A stretch of DNA of 45,470 bases from Pallidibacillus pasinlerensis (GCF_009996845.1 NZ_JAACYS010000018.1:1-45470); one strand, 5' to 3'; numbered from the stretch's first letter, positions 9,556 through 18,610 are shown. The notes: generated by a model from the letters alone, not told the origin. Translations and numbers: made by a program.

Positions 9556-9987
9556 TTGGAAAATAAAAAAATTGATCATTTGTTCTTTTTCAGTTGGCTC
9601 GTTTCCATTATTGCCACTTTTGGGAGTTTATATTTTTCTGAAATAAGAAACTTTGTCCCTTGTGAATTATGTTGGTATCAACGGATTTTAATGTATCCAA
9701 TGGCGGTTTTACTATGTATTGCTTATATTAAAAAAGATTGGAAAATGAGTTTTTATGCGATGATTTTGTCTGGAATCGGCGCATGTATTTCGTTATATCA
9801 TTATTCAATACAAAAAATCGCAAGTTTTGGAGAAAATGCTATTGGATGTAGTGTCGGTGTACCTTGTACTGCCGAATACATAAATTGGTTTGGTTTTGTT
9901 ACAATCCCGTTTTTAGCATTAATCGCATTTATTCTTATTTTTATCGTTAGTTTCATTGTGTGGCGACAAGTAAAGGAGGAAAACTAA
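9556..9987 (+). CDS. bdbC: disulfide bond oxidoreductase, DsbB/BdbC family
   Basis: About 143 residues with four membrane helices. The first redox pair is CELC (VPCELCWYQRILMYP) and the second is the CSVGVPC segment; the following YINWFGFVTIPFLALIAFIL matches B. subtilis BdbC. BdbC reoxidises a partner thiol oxidase and passes electrons to quinone. I favour TTG 9556, five nt after GTGGGGTGG; GTG 9547 is in frame but sits within that site. The thioredoxin-like gene follows one nt after its stop, so the pair is an operon. Confidence 0.93.
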   Translation: MENKKIDHLFFFSWLVSIIATFGSLYFSEIRNFVPCELCWYQRILMYPMAVLLCIAYIKKDWKMSFYAMILSGIGACISLYHYSIQKIASFGENAIGCSVGVPCTAEYINWFGFVTIPFLALIAFILIFIVSFIVWRQVKEEN

Positions 9988-9988
9988 T

Positions 9989-10387
9989 ATGAAAAAAGTG
10001 TTTATCTTTGGTGGAATTATCGTTGTTATTTTTATTGCAATTGCCCTTTTAACGAAGATGTCAGATTCGGATTATTATAAAAATGCTATCACCCCTGAAC
10101 AATTAGAACAAGACTTGGCTAGTGGTAAAGCACAAACCGTTTATTTTTATAGTCCAACATGTTCATACTGTCAACAAGCATCACCTATTGTCTTTCCAAT
10201 GGCTGAGGAAATGGGATTTGACTTAAAACCATATAATGTTGACGAACATCCAAGTGCTCAATACGGTATAACATCTACTCCAACAATTGTGCATTTTGAA
10301 GATGGAAAAGAAGTAAGCAGAATTGAAGGGTTTGTTGGCGAGGAAAAATTTAAAGAGTTTTTTGAAACGAACGTTGTGAACGAATAG
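9989..10387 (+). CDS. membrane-anchored thioredoxin-like protein
   Basis: 132 residues: an N-terminal signal anchor (VFIFGGIIVVIFIAIALLT) and a thioredoxin fold with the active site CSYC (YSPTCSYCQQASP) and the cis-proline segment TSTPTIVHF. It should act outside the membrane. The one-nt spacing after bdbC suggests it is the oxidase that BdbC recycles, in place of the larger DsbA-type BdbD, which is not present here. Ribosome binding site AAAGGAGG lies inside the end of bdbC. Confidence 0.88.
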   Translation: MKKVFIFGGIIVVIFIAIALLTKMSDSDYYKNAITPEQLEQDLASGKAQTVYFYSPTCSYCQQASPIVFPMAEEMGFDLKPYNVDEHPSAQYGITSTPTIVHFEDGKEVSRIEGFVGEEKFKEFFETNVVNE

Positions 10388-10400
10388 GAAAATTAATAAA

Positions 10401-10438
10401 GGGTCGCCCTCTAATTATTGAGGCGGCCCTTTTTTTTT
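10401..10438 (+). terminator. terminator of the bdbC operon
   Basis: GGGTCGCCCTC and GAGGCGGCCC form a GC-rich stem with a short AT loop, followed by nine T residues. Confidence 0.88.
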
Positions 10439-10469
10439 GAACGATATTTTTGTTAGATTTCATTACGAC

Positions 10470-11027
10470 TTACCACTGTTCATACATCTCTTCTTCCACA
10501 ATCGCATGCAAGTCATAGGAATCAATGACAATTATCCGATAATCATTTTGCTCTGCATATTCATCCGCATATTCTTTTATATATTTAGGTGAACCGCCTT
10601 TTTCATCATCATAAACAATTAACATCCCATCTGTGTTCCGAATGACAAACTTATTTTTTTCTCGAAATTGCCACGGTCCCTCATACGGACGATTTGTAAC
10701 CGAAGTATGGTAGTCTGCAAACATTAAAATTTCTTGATATTTCTCCTGTTTATCTTCTTTCCAATTTTTTTCTTGATCTAAGAAGGGAGTAATTACCGCG
10801 TATTTTAACTGAGGAAAGTCCATTTGTAAGTCCATTATTACTTCTGCTGCCCATGTTTCGACTCCTAATTGACCACTTAAAATAACCCATTCTAATTGTT
10901 CTTCTTCAATTAATTGAATTAACTGTCGTCTAATCGCTTTTTTAATAATGGCGATACCTGGATGCTTATCGTCAAATACACCTAGTTCATGTTGTTTGTA
11001 TCCTGTTATTACTAAACGTTTTAACAT
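10470..11027 (-). CDS. ypsA: YpsA family SLOG-domain protein
   Basis: A 185-residue DUF1273 protein with a SLOG Rossmann-like fold. Matching blocks are LVITGYKQHELGVF, WVILSGQLGVETWAAEV, VITPFLDQEKNWKEDKQEKY and MLIVYDDEKGGSPKYI. YpsA in B. subtilis and S. aureus affects cell division when overproduced and SLOG folds bind nucleotides or derivatives; the biochemical role is unsettled. ATG follows CAGGTGA. It lies downstream of yhcU on the same strand but a terminator separates them. Confidence 0.92.
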   Translation of the reverse strand: MLKRLVITGYKQHELGVFDDKHPGIAIIKKAIRRQLIQLIEEEQLEWVILSGQLGVETWAAEVIMDLQMDFPQLKYAVITPFLDQEKNWKEDKQEKYQEILMFADYHTSVTNRPYEGPWQFREKNKFVIRNTDGMLIVYDDEKGGSPKYIKEYADEYAEQNDYRIIVIDSYDLHAIVEEEMYEQW

Positions 11028-11122
11028 ACTTTCACCTGTTTCTAATTTAAACTATGTCTATTTTTATTATAACAAAATATTTTTAGGTCGCTGTGATACG
11101 TAACCACTTCTATTTTTTCCAT

Positions 11123-11158
11123 CAAAAAATAAAGCAACCGACCTTATGACCGATTGCT
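11123..11158 (-). terminator. terminator of yhcU
   Basis: On the minus strand AGCAATCGG pairs with CGGTTGCT and is followed by a T-rich TTATTTTTTG. Confidence 0.65.
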
Positions 11159-11165
11159 AATATCA

Positions 11166-11564
11166 CTACATGACAAAGTTACCTGGAGTTTTAATATAAA
11201 CACTATCAGCTTCTAAACAGAAATCTCGTTGTTCCAAAAATTGTTCATGAGAAAACGGAAAAGATAAACCGAGTTCCTCTAAAATTTGGACGTTTCGTTC
11301 ATACATTTGCTGATATTTATTTTTTTCTAAACCATTTGATTCAATTAAAAAGATAAGAGTTTCTAAACTCGAAATGATTTGATATGATTCTTTTAGTGTG
11401 CCATTCAACTCGTTTTTTCCTAATACATTTAAAAAGTTCATTTTTTCAAATTTGGTTACATCCTCTTCTGAAAAATATTTAGGAAAAATAGAAGTATAAA
11501 AATATTCCACGAGATTTTTTATTTTCAACTCTTGTTCTGAGGTTGAAGCATAAACGATCTTCAA
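11166..11564 (-). CDS. yhcU: YhcU family protein (DUF5365)
   Basis: A 132-residue soluble protein. The start MKIVYASTSEQELKIKNLVEY and the blocks IFPKYFSEEDVTKFEKM and NGTLKESYQIISSLETLI fit the YhcU family as I recall it. Function unknown. The start is TTG, 6 nt after AAAGGTGGG. Divergent from the pseudouridine synthase gene; yhcT and yhcU are also neighbours in B. subtilis, supporting both assignments. Confidence 0.75.
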   Translation of the reverse strand: MKIVYASTSEQELKIKNLVEYFYTSIFPKYFSEEDVTKFEKMNFLNVLGKNELNGTLKESYQIISSLETLIFLIESNGLEKNKYQQMYERNVQILEELGLSFPFSHEQFLEQRDFCLEADSVYIKTPGNFVM

Positions 11565-11684
11565 GAGTAACCCACCTTTATAACATATTTACTCCATCTT
11601 AAATTTAAACTATCACTAGAATAACATAGGAACAATGAGAATGATTGTGGTAATTTTAGGTAATCAATGATAGCAGGTGATTAT

Positions 11685-12587
11685 ATGCATAACGTAATGA
11701 AAAAAGAACATGATCTATACATCCAAATTCCCGATGTATGGGACGGACTAACAGTTGAAGACTTATTAAAAAAGGAATGGCATTTATCGAAAAAAACCGT
11801 TCACTTTATGAGGATGGATAAAGCTATTGAGATTAATGGTAGGGCTGTACCTTTTTCTGAGCGTTTAGTGAAAGGGCAGGTTTTGCTAATCCAAAATGTT
11901 TTTCAAACTGAGGATTACGGTTATGTGCCGAACGAAGTTGATTTTCAAGTTATTTATGAAGATGACTTTTTACTTGTAGCAAATAAACCGGCAGGCATTG
12001 CCACACATCCAAATAAGCCTGAGGATGTTAAAACATTAGCAAATGGAATAGCTTACTACTTCCAAGAAAAGGACGAGCGCTCTGAAGTACATCATGTGCA
12101 TCGTTTAGATAAAGATACGACAGGAGCAATACTTTTTGCAAAATCGGCATTTGTCGGGTCAATTTTAGATTATCAATTAACGGAGCGTAAAATAAAACGA
12201 ACATACACTGCTGTTGTCCATGGGAAACTAAAAAATCAAAAAGGAACGATACAAGCAAAAATCGGTCGTGATCGCCATCATCCAACACGAAGACGCGTAT
12301 CTCCGACTGGTCAAGATGCCATTACCCACTACGAGGTTATCGCATACGATGCAAAGAAAAACTTAAGTCAAATACGGTGTCAATTAGAAACAGGACGAAC
12401 ACATCAAATTCGTGTCCATCTCGCCCATATTGGTCATCCCCTAGTCGGTGACACTCTTTATGGGGGAATACGATTATTTTACAGACAAGCTTTACACGGA
12501 CAGTTTCTAAACTTTACACATCCATTAACATTGGAAAAAATTACAGTAGAAGCACCGTTTATCGATGATTTTCCGGCATTAAATTAG
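11685..12587 (+). CDS. RluA/RluD family pseudouridine synthase, YhcT-like
   Basis: About 300 residues. An N-terminal S4-like segment (1-75) precedes the catalytic domain. The catalytic motif HRLDKDTTGAILFAK holds the invariant Asp, and ETGRTHQIRVHLAHIGHPLVGDTLYG is the second family signature. It converts uridine to pseudouridine in rRNA or tRNA; the exact site is not deducible. ATG 11685 is seven nt from AGGTGA; ATG 11667 is an in-frame alternative with a weaker site. Divergent from yhcU as in B. subtilis yhcT. Confidence 0.9.
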   Translation: MHNVMKKEHDLYIQIPDVWDGLTVEDLLKKEWHLSKKTVHFMRMDKAIEINGRAVPFSERLVKGQVLLIQNVFQTEDYGYVPNEVDFQVIYEDDFLLVANKPAGIATHPNKPEDVKTLANGIAYYFQEKDERSEVHHVHRLDKDTTGAILFAKSAFVGSILDYQLTERKIKRTYTAVVHGKLKNQKGTIQAKIGRDRHHPTRRRVSPTGQDAITHYEVIAYDAKKNLSQIRCQLETGRTHQIRVHLAHIGHPLVGDTLYGGIRLFYRQALHGQFLNFTHPLTLEKITVEAPFIDDFPALN

Positions 12588-12602
12588 ACTTTTAACTAAT
12601 AA

Positions 12603-12785
12603 TCATCGTAACGTCATTTCCTGTTTCACTGAGAAATTTAAAATTAAATAAACCCAAAATGAAATAGGAAGTGTAAAAATAAAAATTAAGCGAATGGCCG
12701 TTGCTGAGATGCCAAAAAAATCAGCAATTCCCCCGCAAACACCGAACAAAGCTTTATTCATTGACGATTTTCTTAACTTATTCAC
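12603..12785 (-). CDS. PspC domain membrane protein
   Basis: A 60-residue PspC-domain protein: KALFGVCGGIADFFGISATAIRL followed by one hydrophobic helix (IFIFTLPISFWVYLILNF). Small stand-alone PspC proteins in Firmicutes are thought to act in envelope stress. The start is GTG, seven nt after AAAGGTGGGG. Convergent with the pseudouridine synthase gene, only 15 bp apart. Confidence 0.9.
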   Translation of the reverse strand: MNKLRKSSMNKALFGVCGGIADFFGISATAIRLIFIFTLPISFWVYLILNFSVKQEMTLR

Positions 12786-12845
12786 ACTTAAACCCCACCT
12801 TTTCCCATTTTACTTTTTATACGAATTTGGGAGAAAAATGATTCA

Positions 12846-12891
12846 AAAATAAAGGATAGGAAACCAAATTAATGGTCCTATCCTTTATTTT
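12846..12891 (-). terminator. terminator of the aldo/keto reductase gene
   Basis: AAAATAAAGGATAGGA and its exact complement (12876-12891) enclose a 14 nt loop, with the A/T flanks needed on the minus strand. It begins at the stop codon. Confidence 0.8.
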
Positions 12892-13717
12892 AGAAAAATA
12901 CATCTGGATCTTTAAAGAAACGTGTATTTTTATCAATTTGATTAATTTGTCCCATTTCTTCGTCTGTAAGTTCAAAATCAAATATATCCGCATTTTCTTT
13001 AATTCGTGACGGTGTTACTGATTTTGGAATAACGACTATATCACTTTGTAAATGCCAACGTAGTGTCACCTGAGCTGGTGATTTACCATATTTTTTACCG
13101 ATTTCATTTAAGACTGAATCATTTAAAACTTGCCCTCTAGCAAGTGGTGACCATGCTTCAACGACAATGTCATGCTTTTTACAAAACTCGCGTAATTCTT
13201 TTTGTTGAAAATAAGGATGTAATTCCACTTGGTTAATAACCGGTTTTTCCTCGGATTTGTCCATTAATGTTTGCAAATGATGAGGTTTAAAGTTACTAAC
13301 ACCAATCGCCCGGACAAGTCCTTCGCGATATAATTTTTCTAACGCCCGCCACGTATCCACAAATTTATCTTTTCCTGGCCAATGAATTAAATATAAATCA
13401 ACATATTCAAGACCTAATTTTGCAATACTTTTATCAAAGGCTTTTAACGTATTTTCATATCCATGATCCGTATTCCAAACTTTTGTAGTTACAAAAATTT
13501 CTTCCCGCGGAATCCCGCTATCTTTGATCGCCTGGCCAACCCCTTCTTCATTTTCATAAAGAGCAGCAGTATCAATTGAACGATAACCGAATTTTAGTGC
13601 AGTTTTAACCGAATTAATTACGTCATTTCCATCTTCAATTTTATAAACACCTAGGCCAAAATACGGCATTTTTACACCATTATGTAATGTAACGGTTCCT
13701 TGAAGCGATTTCGTCAT
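12890..13717 (-). CDS. aldo/keto reductase, YvgN/YtbE type
   Basis: About 275 residues, a soluble TIM-barrel NADPH reductase. The catalytic tetrad is visible: Asp in SIDTAALYENE, Tyr in the same block, Lys in TTKVWN and His in LIHWPGK. IPKSVTPSRIKENADIFDFEL is the cofactor-binding signature. It resembles B. subtilis YvgN, a glyoxal/methylglyoxal reductase. Start ATG 13717 follows AGGGGGA; the ten extra upstream codons of the open frame lack a ribosome binding site. Single gene with its own terminator. Confidence 0.92.
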   Translation of the reverse strand: MTKSLQGTVTLHNGVKMPYFGLGVYKIEDGNDVINSVKTALKFGYRSIDTAALYENEEGVGQAIKDSGIPREEIFVTTKVWNTDHGYENTLKAFDKSIAKLGLEYVDLYLIHWPGKDKFVDTWRALEKLYREGLVRAIGVSNFKPHHLQTLMDKSEEKPVINQVELHPYFQQKELREFCKKHDIVVEAWSPLARGQVLNDSVLNEIGKKYGKSPAQVTLRWHLQSDIVVIPKSVTPSRIKENADIFDFELTDEEMGQINQIDKNTRFFKDPDVFF

Positions 13718-13863
13718 TAGGAATTCCCCCTGTAAAATGAAAGTCAAAGTAACATCAACTATATTTTATCATGTTGCACATCGGTCTACGAACAAAAGCT
13801 TTTTTTCTATGAAATTTTTCCAGCCTTTAAGCTCATAATAAAAATATAAAAGGAGGTTATTCA

Positions 13864-14406
13864 ATGAAGAAACATGTTCTATTACTCACTATAATATTGG
13901 GTATGTTTATACTCTTTGGTTGTAATAACGATGATGATAAAGTAACAAATCCACCAAATGATGCGCCGGTGGAAAATGAGAATGCGAATCAAAATATGAA
14001 TCAAACTGGATTAGACGATCAAACTAATGATGTGGATGATAATCAAGCAACCGATGATGCAAATCAGAACGGTATGCAAAGTGGGAGTAAAATTCATTTT
14101 ACAAGCTTCGATTTAGACATTGACTACCCTGATAATAAAGAATTTGATATTGATTACGAAAATGACGCTGATGGAATGGAAGCAGAAGTAAAGGATACGG
14201 TTAAAGGAAACGAACATTTACAAGGTGATGATGCCTTTAATCGAATAAGACCTGTATTTGAGTCTTTTACCTTTGATAAAAACTCACCGGATGATGAAGT
14301 CATTTCCCAAGTTTTAAAAGCATTTGACCTTGATGATAATTTTATTGAATTTGAATTAGAAATTGATTTTGAAGATGGTACGAAGAAAGAGTATCTACGA
14401 AGATAA
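13864..14406 (+). CDS. YusW-like lipoprotein
   Basis: 180 residues. A signal peptide ends in lipobox ILFGC with Cys20 as the lipid-modified residue. Residues 21-75 form an Asn/Asp-rich linker. The C-terminal ~105 residues (IHFTSFDLDIDYPDNKEFDI onward) match the YusW-like domain, with the motif VISQVLKAFDLDDNFIEFELEI. It is surface anchored; function unknown. ATG follows AAAGGAGG. The mature protein is strongly acidic. Confidence 0.85.
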   Translation: MKKHVLLLTIILGMFILFGCNNDDDKVTNPPNDAPVENENANQNMNQTGLDDQTNDVDDNQATDDANQNGMQSGSKIHFTSFDLDIDYPDNKEFDIDYENDADGMEAEVKDTVKGNEHLQGDDAFNRIRPVFESFTFDKNSPDDEVISQVLKAFDLDDNFIEFELEIDFEDGTKKEYLRR

Positions 14407-14417
14407 ACATAGCACAT

Positions 14418-14466
14418 AAAAAGGTTGTACTGCTCAAATTTTCTAAAGCGGTACAACCTTATTTTT
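14418..14466. terminator. bidirectional terminator
   Basis: AAGGTTGTAC (14421-14430) pairs perfectly with GTACAACCTT (14451-14460) with flanking A and T runs. It closes the YusW-like gene on plus and the MFS gene on minus. Confidence 0.8.
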
Positions 14467-14508
14467 AGTGGAAATTTATATCCTTATTATTTTTTGAAAA
14501 AAGGATTT

Positions 14509-15708
14509 TTATGACTTTGAAAAACTCGCATTCAATTGTTTATTTGATTGGCTCGAGGGTTTCTTCCAAATCATCGATAACATAATCCCTAATACCATAA
14601 TAAATGCTGCGAAATAATACGGATAGTTAATATTAATATCGAATAAAAATCCACCGATAATTGGCCCTGCAATATTAGCCATACTTGTAAACATGGAGTT
14701 CATACCACTAACAAAACCTTGTTCCTTTCCAGCAATATTGGAAAGGTAAGATGTGACAGCCGGACGAAATAGATCGAAACCAACGAACACTGTAAATGTT
14801 ACTAAAATAATGGACCAATACGATTGAACTACGGTCATACAGAAAACAAGGACAGCCGAAACAACTAAACAGTAACGAATAAGTTTAATTTCACCCCAAA
14901 TTCGTACTAACCAATCAAATAAAACAACTTGTGCAATGGCACCAATGATGCCCCCACCCATAATTACAATGGCGATATCTTTCGGTTTAAACTGGAATTT
15001 ATGATCCGTATAAAGACTAAAGAATGATTCGAATGCAGCTAAACCAAAGGAAATGACAAAAATTAATACGAGCGGAATGAAAAAGATTGGGGAAAAAACT
15101 TTTTGTAAACCGCTTTTTCTTTCAGTTGTCGTTTCAGTTGTTTCTTCTTCAATCCGTTCAGGTTCGGATAATACAATTATTGATAGTATTCCTGCAAGAA
15201 CCCCTAAACCACCAGCAAAAAAGAATGGAACCCGGGTTCCGAATTCAGCTAACAATCCACCAATACCAGGACCGATAATAAATCCAGTACTAATCGCCGC
15301 AGACATATAGCCCATCGCTTTCGGACGTTTATCTATAGTTGTAATGTCTGCAATAAAAGCCGTAACCGCAGGCATAATCATCGCCGCACTAATACCACCG
15401 AGAACGCGTGAAATAAATAATGTACTTACTTCTTTCCCGATACCAAATAAAAATTCCGAGATACCAAAAATAAATAAACCTATGACAATAATAATTTTCC
15501 GACCAATTTGGTCAACCGCTTTTCCAGCAAAAGGAGAAACGATTAATTGGGCAATTGCAAAGGCAGCAGTAAGATAACCAATCGTTGTACCTGAAATTCC
15601 TAATTCATTTATTAATGAAGGCATAACTGGGATAATTAATCCAATACCTAAAAATGCAAGGAATATATTTAACAGCAATAACCCTAAAGTAATATTATAT
15701 TTTTTCAT
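14509..15708 (-). CDS. NorA/Bmr-like multidrug MFS transporter
   Basis: About 399 residues, twelve membrane helices, DHA1 family. Segments LNIFLAFLGIGLIIPVMPS, motif A (GKAVDQIGRKIIIVIGL), motif C in STGFIIGPGIGGLLAEF and the C-terminal GFVSGMNSMFTSMANIAGPI resemble S. aureus NorA and B. subtilis Bmr, proton antiporters that expel cationic drugs and fluoroquinolones. ATG 15708 has AAGGAGAGG five nt before it; the longer frame start has none. No MerR-type regulator is adjacent, unlike bmr. Confidence 0.9.
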   Translation of the reverse strand: MKKYNITLGLLLLNIFLAFLGIGLIIPVMPSLINELGISGTTIGYLTAAFAIAQLIVSPFAGKAVDQIGRKIIIVIGLFIFGISEFLFGIGKEVSTLFISRVLGGISAAMIMPAVTAFIADITTIDKRPKAMGYMSAAISTGFIIGPGIGGLLAEFGTRVPFFFAGGLGVLAGILSIIVLSEPERIEEETTETTTERKSGLQKVFSPIFFIPLVLIFVISFGLAAFESFFSLYTDHKFQFKPKDIAIVIMGGGIIGAIAQVVLFDWLVRIWGEIKLIRYCLVVSAVLVFCMTVVQSYWSIILVTFTVFVGFDLFRPAVTSYLSNIAGKEQGFVSGMNSMFTSMANIAGPIIGGFLFDININYPYYFAAFIMVLGIMLSMIWKKPSSQSNKQLNASFSKS

Positions 15709-15861
15709 ATGTCCTCTCCTTATCCAACCGAGCATACAAATTCGTTTAAAGCTCTAATAAAGATTATACTGCGTTTTTTTCAAAAAGGAATAAAAAATGA
15801 TGCAAGTTTTGTAACTCACCATCATAAAAAAATTATAAAAGGGGGAAAAACAATGTATCCA

Positions 15862-17334
15862 TTAAACAGATGTTTTCAACGATTTTAAAGCCTTTTTATC
15901 AATTTTCCCAACATCTGTTTTTGGCAATTGGTCTAAAATAATAAATGATTTCGGGATTTTATAATTCGCTAACTTTAGCTTACAAAAATGAATTAGTTCA
16001 GTTTCTTCAATTTGTTGATTATTTTTTAATGAAATAAATGCGGTAACTTTCTCGCCCCATTTTTCATCAGGAATTCCAACTACAGCTACTTCATCAATTA
16101 TTGGATGTTCAATTAATGTTTGCTCAACTTCAATTGGATAAACATTTTCACCGCCGGTTATAATCATATCTTTTTTACGGCCGACAATATAATAATACCC
16201 ATCATCATCCCGTCTTGCTAAATCACCCGTATGAATCCAACCATCTTGCCAAGTTTCTTCTGTCGCTTGTTTATTATTCCAGTATTCAATAAAGGCATGT
16301 TTTCCACGAATAAGCAGTTCACCGACTCCTGAACCAGTGATTTCTTTTCCATCAAAGTCAACTATTTTTACTTCATTAAACATCATTGGTTTCCCAACAG
16401 AACCTCTTTTTATTTGCGCTACTTTTGGGTCAATAAAAAAATTATTCGGGCCCGCTTCAGTTAAACCGTAACCTTCTTTAAACTGATATCCTCTTTCAGC
16501 AAATTTTTCATAAATCGTAAGGGGACAAGGCGCTCCACCGGAAAGAAACACTTTCATATGGGAAAAATCAAGTTTATGAAATTCTTCTGTTTGTTGCATC
16601 ATATGATACATTGTCGGCACAAAGAGGGCAATCGTACATTTATATAAATGTAAATAATAAAGGGCTTTTTGCGGATCAAATTTATTACCAATAATGACCT
16701 TTCCACCATTCATGAGGATGGGAAGGGATAAAGCATTTATTCCACCGGTATGAAAAAGAGGCATATAATTGAGCGTTACTTCATTATCTGTTAAGCCCCA
16801 ACTTACAATCGTATTTAAAGCATTCCAATCTACAGCACGATGACTTAATACAACTCCTTTCGGCTTTCCTGTCGTGCCACCTGTATAAATCATGAGCCAT
16901 GGATCTTCTTCCTCGATATTTTCCGTGCTGATTGTCTTAATGGGTATAGTAAATTGTTCGATATTTGTAAATCTATAGGCTTTGAGAAATTTAAACTGTT
17001 TCATAATTTCTTCGAACGAATCATTATATAGTAATACCTTTGGTTGGCAATCTTGTAATATATATTCGATTTCACTTTTCGATAAACGCCAATTAATCGG
17101 TACAAAAATCGCACCAATTTTTCCACAGGCGAATAATATTTCAAATAGCTCGGCTTGATTTTCACCTAATACGGCTACTCGATCTCCCTTTTGAATATGA
17201 TGATACAAAAGAAAGGCTGCCCAGCGTTCAGCACTTCGATTTAATTCGGTATATGTTAACGTCCGTTGCTTTTCAATATCAATAATTGCTTGTCTACTTC
17301 CCGTTAAATTTGCCCGTTTCGCTATCCAATCCAT
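15862..17334 (-). CDS. acyl-CoA synthetase, AMP-forming
   Basis: 490 residues of the ANL ligase superfamily. The ATP-binding P-loop is YTGGTTGKPKGV (about 150-162), A5 is YGLTEAGPN, A7-A8 is DGWIHTGDLARRDDDGYYYIVGRKKDMIITGG, and the catalytic Lys lies in KTDVGKIDKKAL at the end. It should adenylate a carboxylic acid and ligate it to CoA; substrate unknown. Its promoter carries the same tandem TTGTAAC repeats as the liv operon, so it probably belongs to that regulon together with the hydrolase and the KASIII-like gene. Confidence 0.9.
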   Translation of the reverse strand: MDWIAKRANLTGSRQAIIDIEKQRTLTYTELNRSAERWAAFLLYHHIQKGDRVAVLGENQAELFEILFACGKIGAIFVPINWRLSKSEIEYILQDCQPKVLLYNDSFEEIMKQFKFLKAYRFTNIEQFTIPIKTISTENIEEEDPWLMIYTGGTTGKPKGVVLSHRAVDWNALNTIVSWGLTDNEVTLNYMPLFHTGGINALSLPILMNGGKVIIGNKFDPQKALYYLHLYKCTIALFVPTMYHMMQQTEEFHKLDFSHMKVFLSGGAPCPLTIYEKFAERGYQFKEGYGLTEAGPNNFFIDPKVAQIKRGSVGKPMMFNEVKIVDFDGKEITGSGVGELLIRGKHAFIEYWNNKQATEETWQDGWIHTGDLARRDDDGYYYIVGRKKDMIITGGENVYPIEVEQTLIEHPIIDEVAVVGIPDEKWGEKVTAFISLKNNQQIEETELIHFCKLKLANYKIPKSFIILDQLPKTDVGKIDKKALKSLKTSV

Positions 17335-17372
17335 TTTTGTATCTCCCTTCTCACCACCAATCTGTTACTTTT

Positions 17373-17405
17373 ATTGTATTTGTGATAGTTACAAGGTGGT
17401 TACAG
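17373..17405 (-). promoter_or_regulatory. SARP-type operator and promoter of the acyl-CoA synthetase
   Basis: Read on the minus strand, CTGTAAC (17399-17405) and TTGTAAC (17388-17394) are direct repeats exactly 11 bp apart. Nine nt after the second comes TACAAT (17373-17378), a plausible -10. There is no good -35 hexamer, as expected for an activator-dependent promoter. The liv operon promoter at 24793-24826 has the same arrangement. Confidence 0.55.
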
Positions 17406-17469
17406 TGGGTATTGTTCGCAACCTTCTCAAATGGGAATTAACAACGAAGAAAGGAAGGAGGAGAATTCG

Positions 17470-17646
17470 ATGGAAATTATCGATATAATTTGGTTGGCAC
17501 TTTTCATCATTTTATTAGCTATTGTTTTTATTGTTAAAAGCATTAAACGGATATTGAAAGTTATCATTATATTAGCCATTTTCACTGTTATCGTATTGTA
17601 TATTTTAAATCTATTCGGTATACCGATTCCGTTTATGAACGGGTAA
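17470..17646 (+). CDS. small two-helix membrane protein
   Basis: 58 residues starting at ATG 17470 after AAGGAGGAG. It has two hydrophobic helices (IIWLALFIILLAIVFIV and VIIILAIFTVIVLYIL) joined by a short basic loop KSIKRILK. No family recognised. It starts divergently from the synthetase and is closed by a very strong terminator, so it is a stand-alone transcription unit. Confidence 0.6.
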   Translation: MEIIDIIWLALFIILLAIVFIVKSIKRILKVIIILAIFTVIVLYILNLFGIPIPFMNG

Positions 17647-17653
17647 TATGAAA

Positions 17654-17688
17654 GGGGGCATCAAACTTGATGCCCCCCTAATTTTTTC
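17654..17688 (+). terminator. strong terminator
   Basis: GGGGGCATCAA (17654-17664) pairs with TTGATGCCCCC (17668-17678), followed by CTAATTTTTTCT. It separates the small membrane protein gene from the convergent hydrolase gene. Confidence 0.88.
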
Positions 17689-18578
17689 TATATAAATGAT
17701 TCGATTTTTTCCTTTAACTGTTCAAGATCGTCGATTAAAGGTGAGTGGCCACAATCTTCAAGCTCCACATAAGTTGCATTATCACCCAAATCTTCCATAA
17801 TTTCTTCCGCCATTTGTGGTGTGATGAGTAAATCCCGATCTCCACGTAAAACTAAAACGGGAATGTTTATGTCCTTTGCTTGATTAGTCCCTTCTACAAG
17901 GCCATTATGATGGGCACTTATGTTAAATGTATTAAGGGCATGGTAAACATCTGCTAAGTTCCGTTGGGTGCGCATATCATCAATATATTCTTCATATTTT
18001 TCCGGATTAGGTTGGTTTTTCGTATAAATCGCTGTATTCCATACTAGTTTTAAAAATTCACGGTCATTTTCATCGTAAGCCTTTTGGAATGGAATCGTTC
18101 TACCTGGATCATTTTCGATTTCTTCTAATGTCTGATACCGTTTTTCAAGATTTGGTGTCCCGTCTGGATTTGGGGCATGAATCGGATAACCGCGTGTCGA
18201 TGCCGACGCTAATAAAACTAGTTTGTTACAATACCCTGGGTTGTCTGCAACAAACTGCATTCCAACCGCTCCACCCGTTGACCAGCCAATAAGGGCAAAA
18301 TCTTTTAATCCGAGCTCATCGACAAATAGTTTAATATCATCAGCGAAATCCTTTATTCCAGTAATTCTTTTATTATAAGTAGAACCACCAAACCCACGCA
18401 TATCAACGGCATAAATTTTATATCTTGGGTCCATTTTTTCCATTAATACATCCCAATGTTTTGACGATGTCATATTACCATGAACGAGTAATACCTTTTC
18501 TGTACCGCCTTCCCGTTCTCGATATGTCAACGTTTCACCGTTTGGTAATTGGACTGATTTTAATGTTTTTAACGTCAT
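17688..18578 (-). CDS. alpha/beta hydrolase, intracellular PHB-depolymerase-like
   Basis: 296 residues without signal peptide. The catalytic triad reads as Ser100 in GWSTGG, Asp249 in LRGDRDLLI and His278 in CGHSP; HGNMTSS supplies the oxyanion hole. The N-terminal half strongly resembles, from memory, the Bacillus cereus group intracellular polyhydroxybutyrate depolymerase (box GWSMG there). It probably cleaves an ester or thioester of a hydroxyacyl or ketoacyl compound; the substrate is not certain. AAAGGAGG precedes the ATG. It lies between the KASIII-like gene and the acyl-CoA synthetase, all on the minus strand. Confidence 0.82.
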   Translation of the reverse strand: MTLKTLKSVQLPNGETLTYREREGGTEKVLLVHGNMTSSKHWDVLMEKMDPRYKIYAVDMRGFGGSTYNKRITGIKDFADDIKLFVDELGLKDFALIGWSTGGAVGMQFVADNPGYCNKLVLLASASTRGYPIHAPNPDGTPNLEKRYQTLEEIENDPGRTIPFQKAYDENDREFLKLVWNTAIYTKNQPNPEKYEEYIDDMRTQRNLADVYHALNTFNISAHHNGLVEGTNQAKDINIPVLVLRGDRDLLITPQMAEEIMEDLGDNATYVELEDCGHSPLIDDLEQLKEKIESFI

Positions 18579-18610
18579 TTAACACGCCTCCTTTTATTTG
18601 TATTTAAAAA

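Noticed and set aside
15851-15889. Eleven-codon plus-strand frame (MYPLNRCFQRF) behind AAAGGGGG
   Set aside because: Too short to support and it overlaps the end of the acyl-CoA synthetase gene; probably chance.
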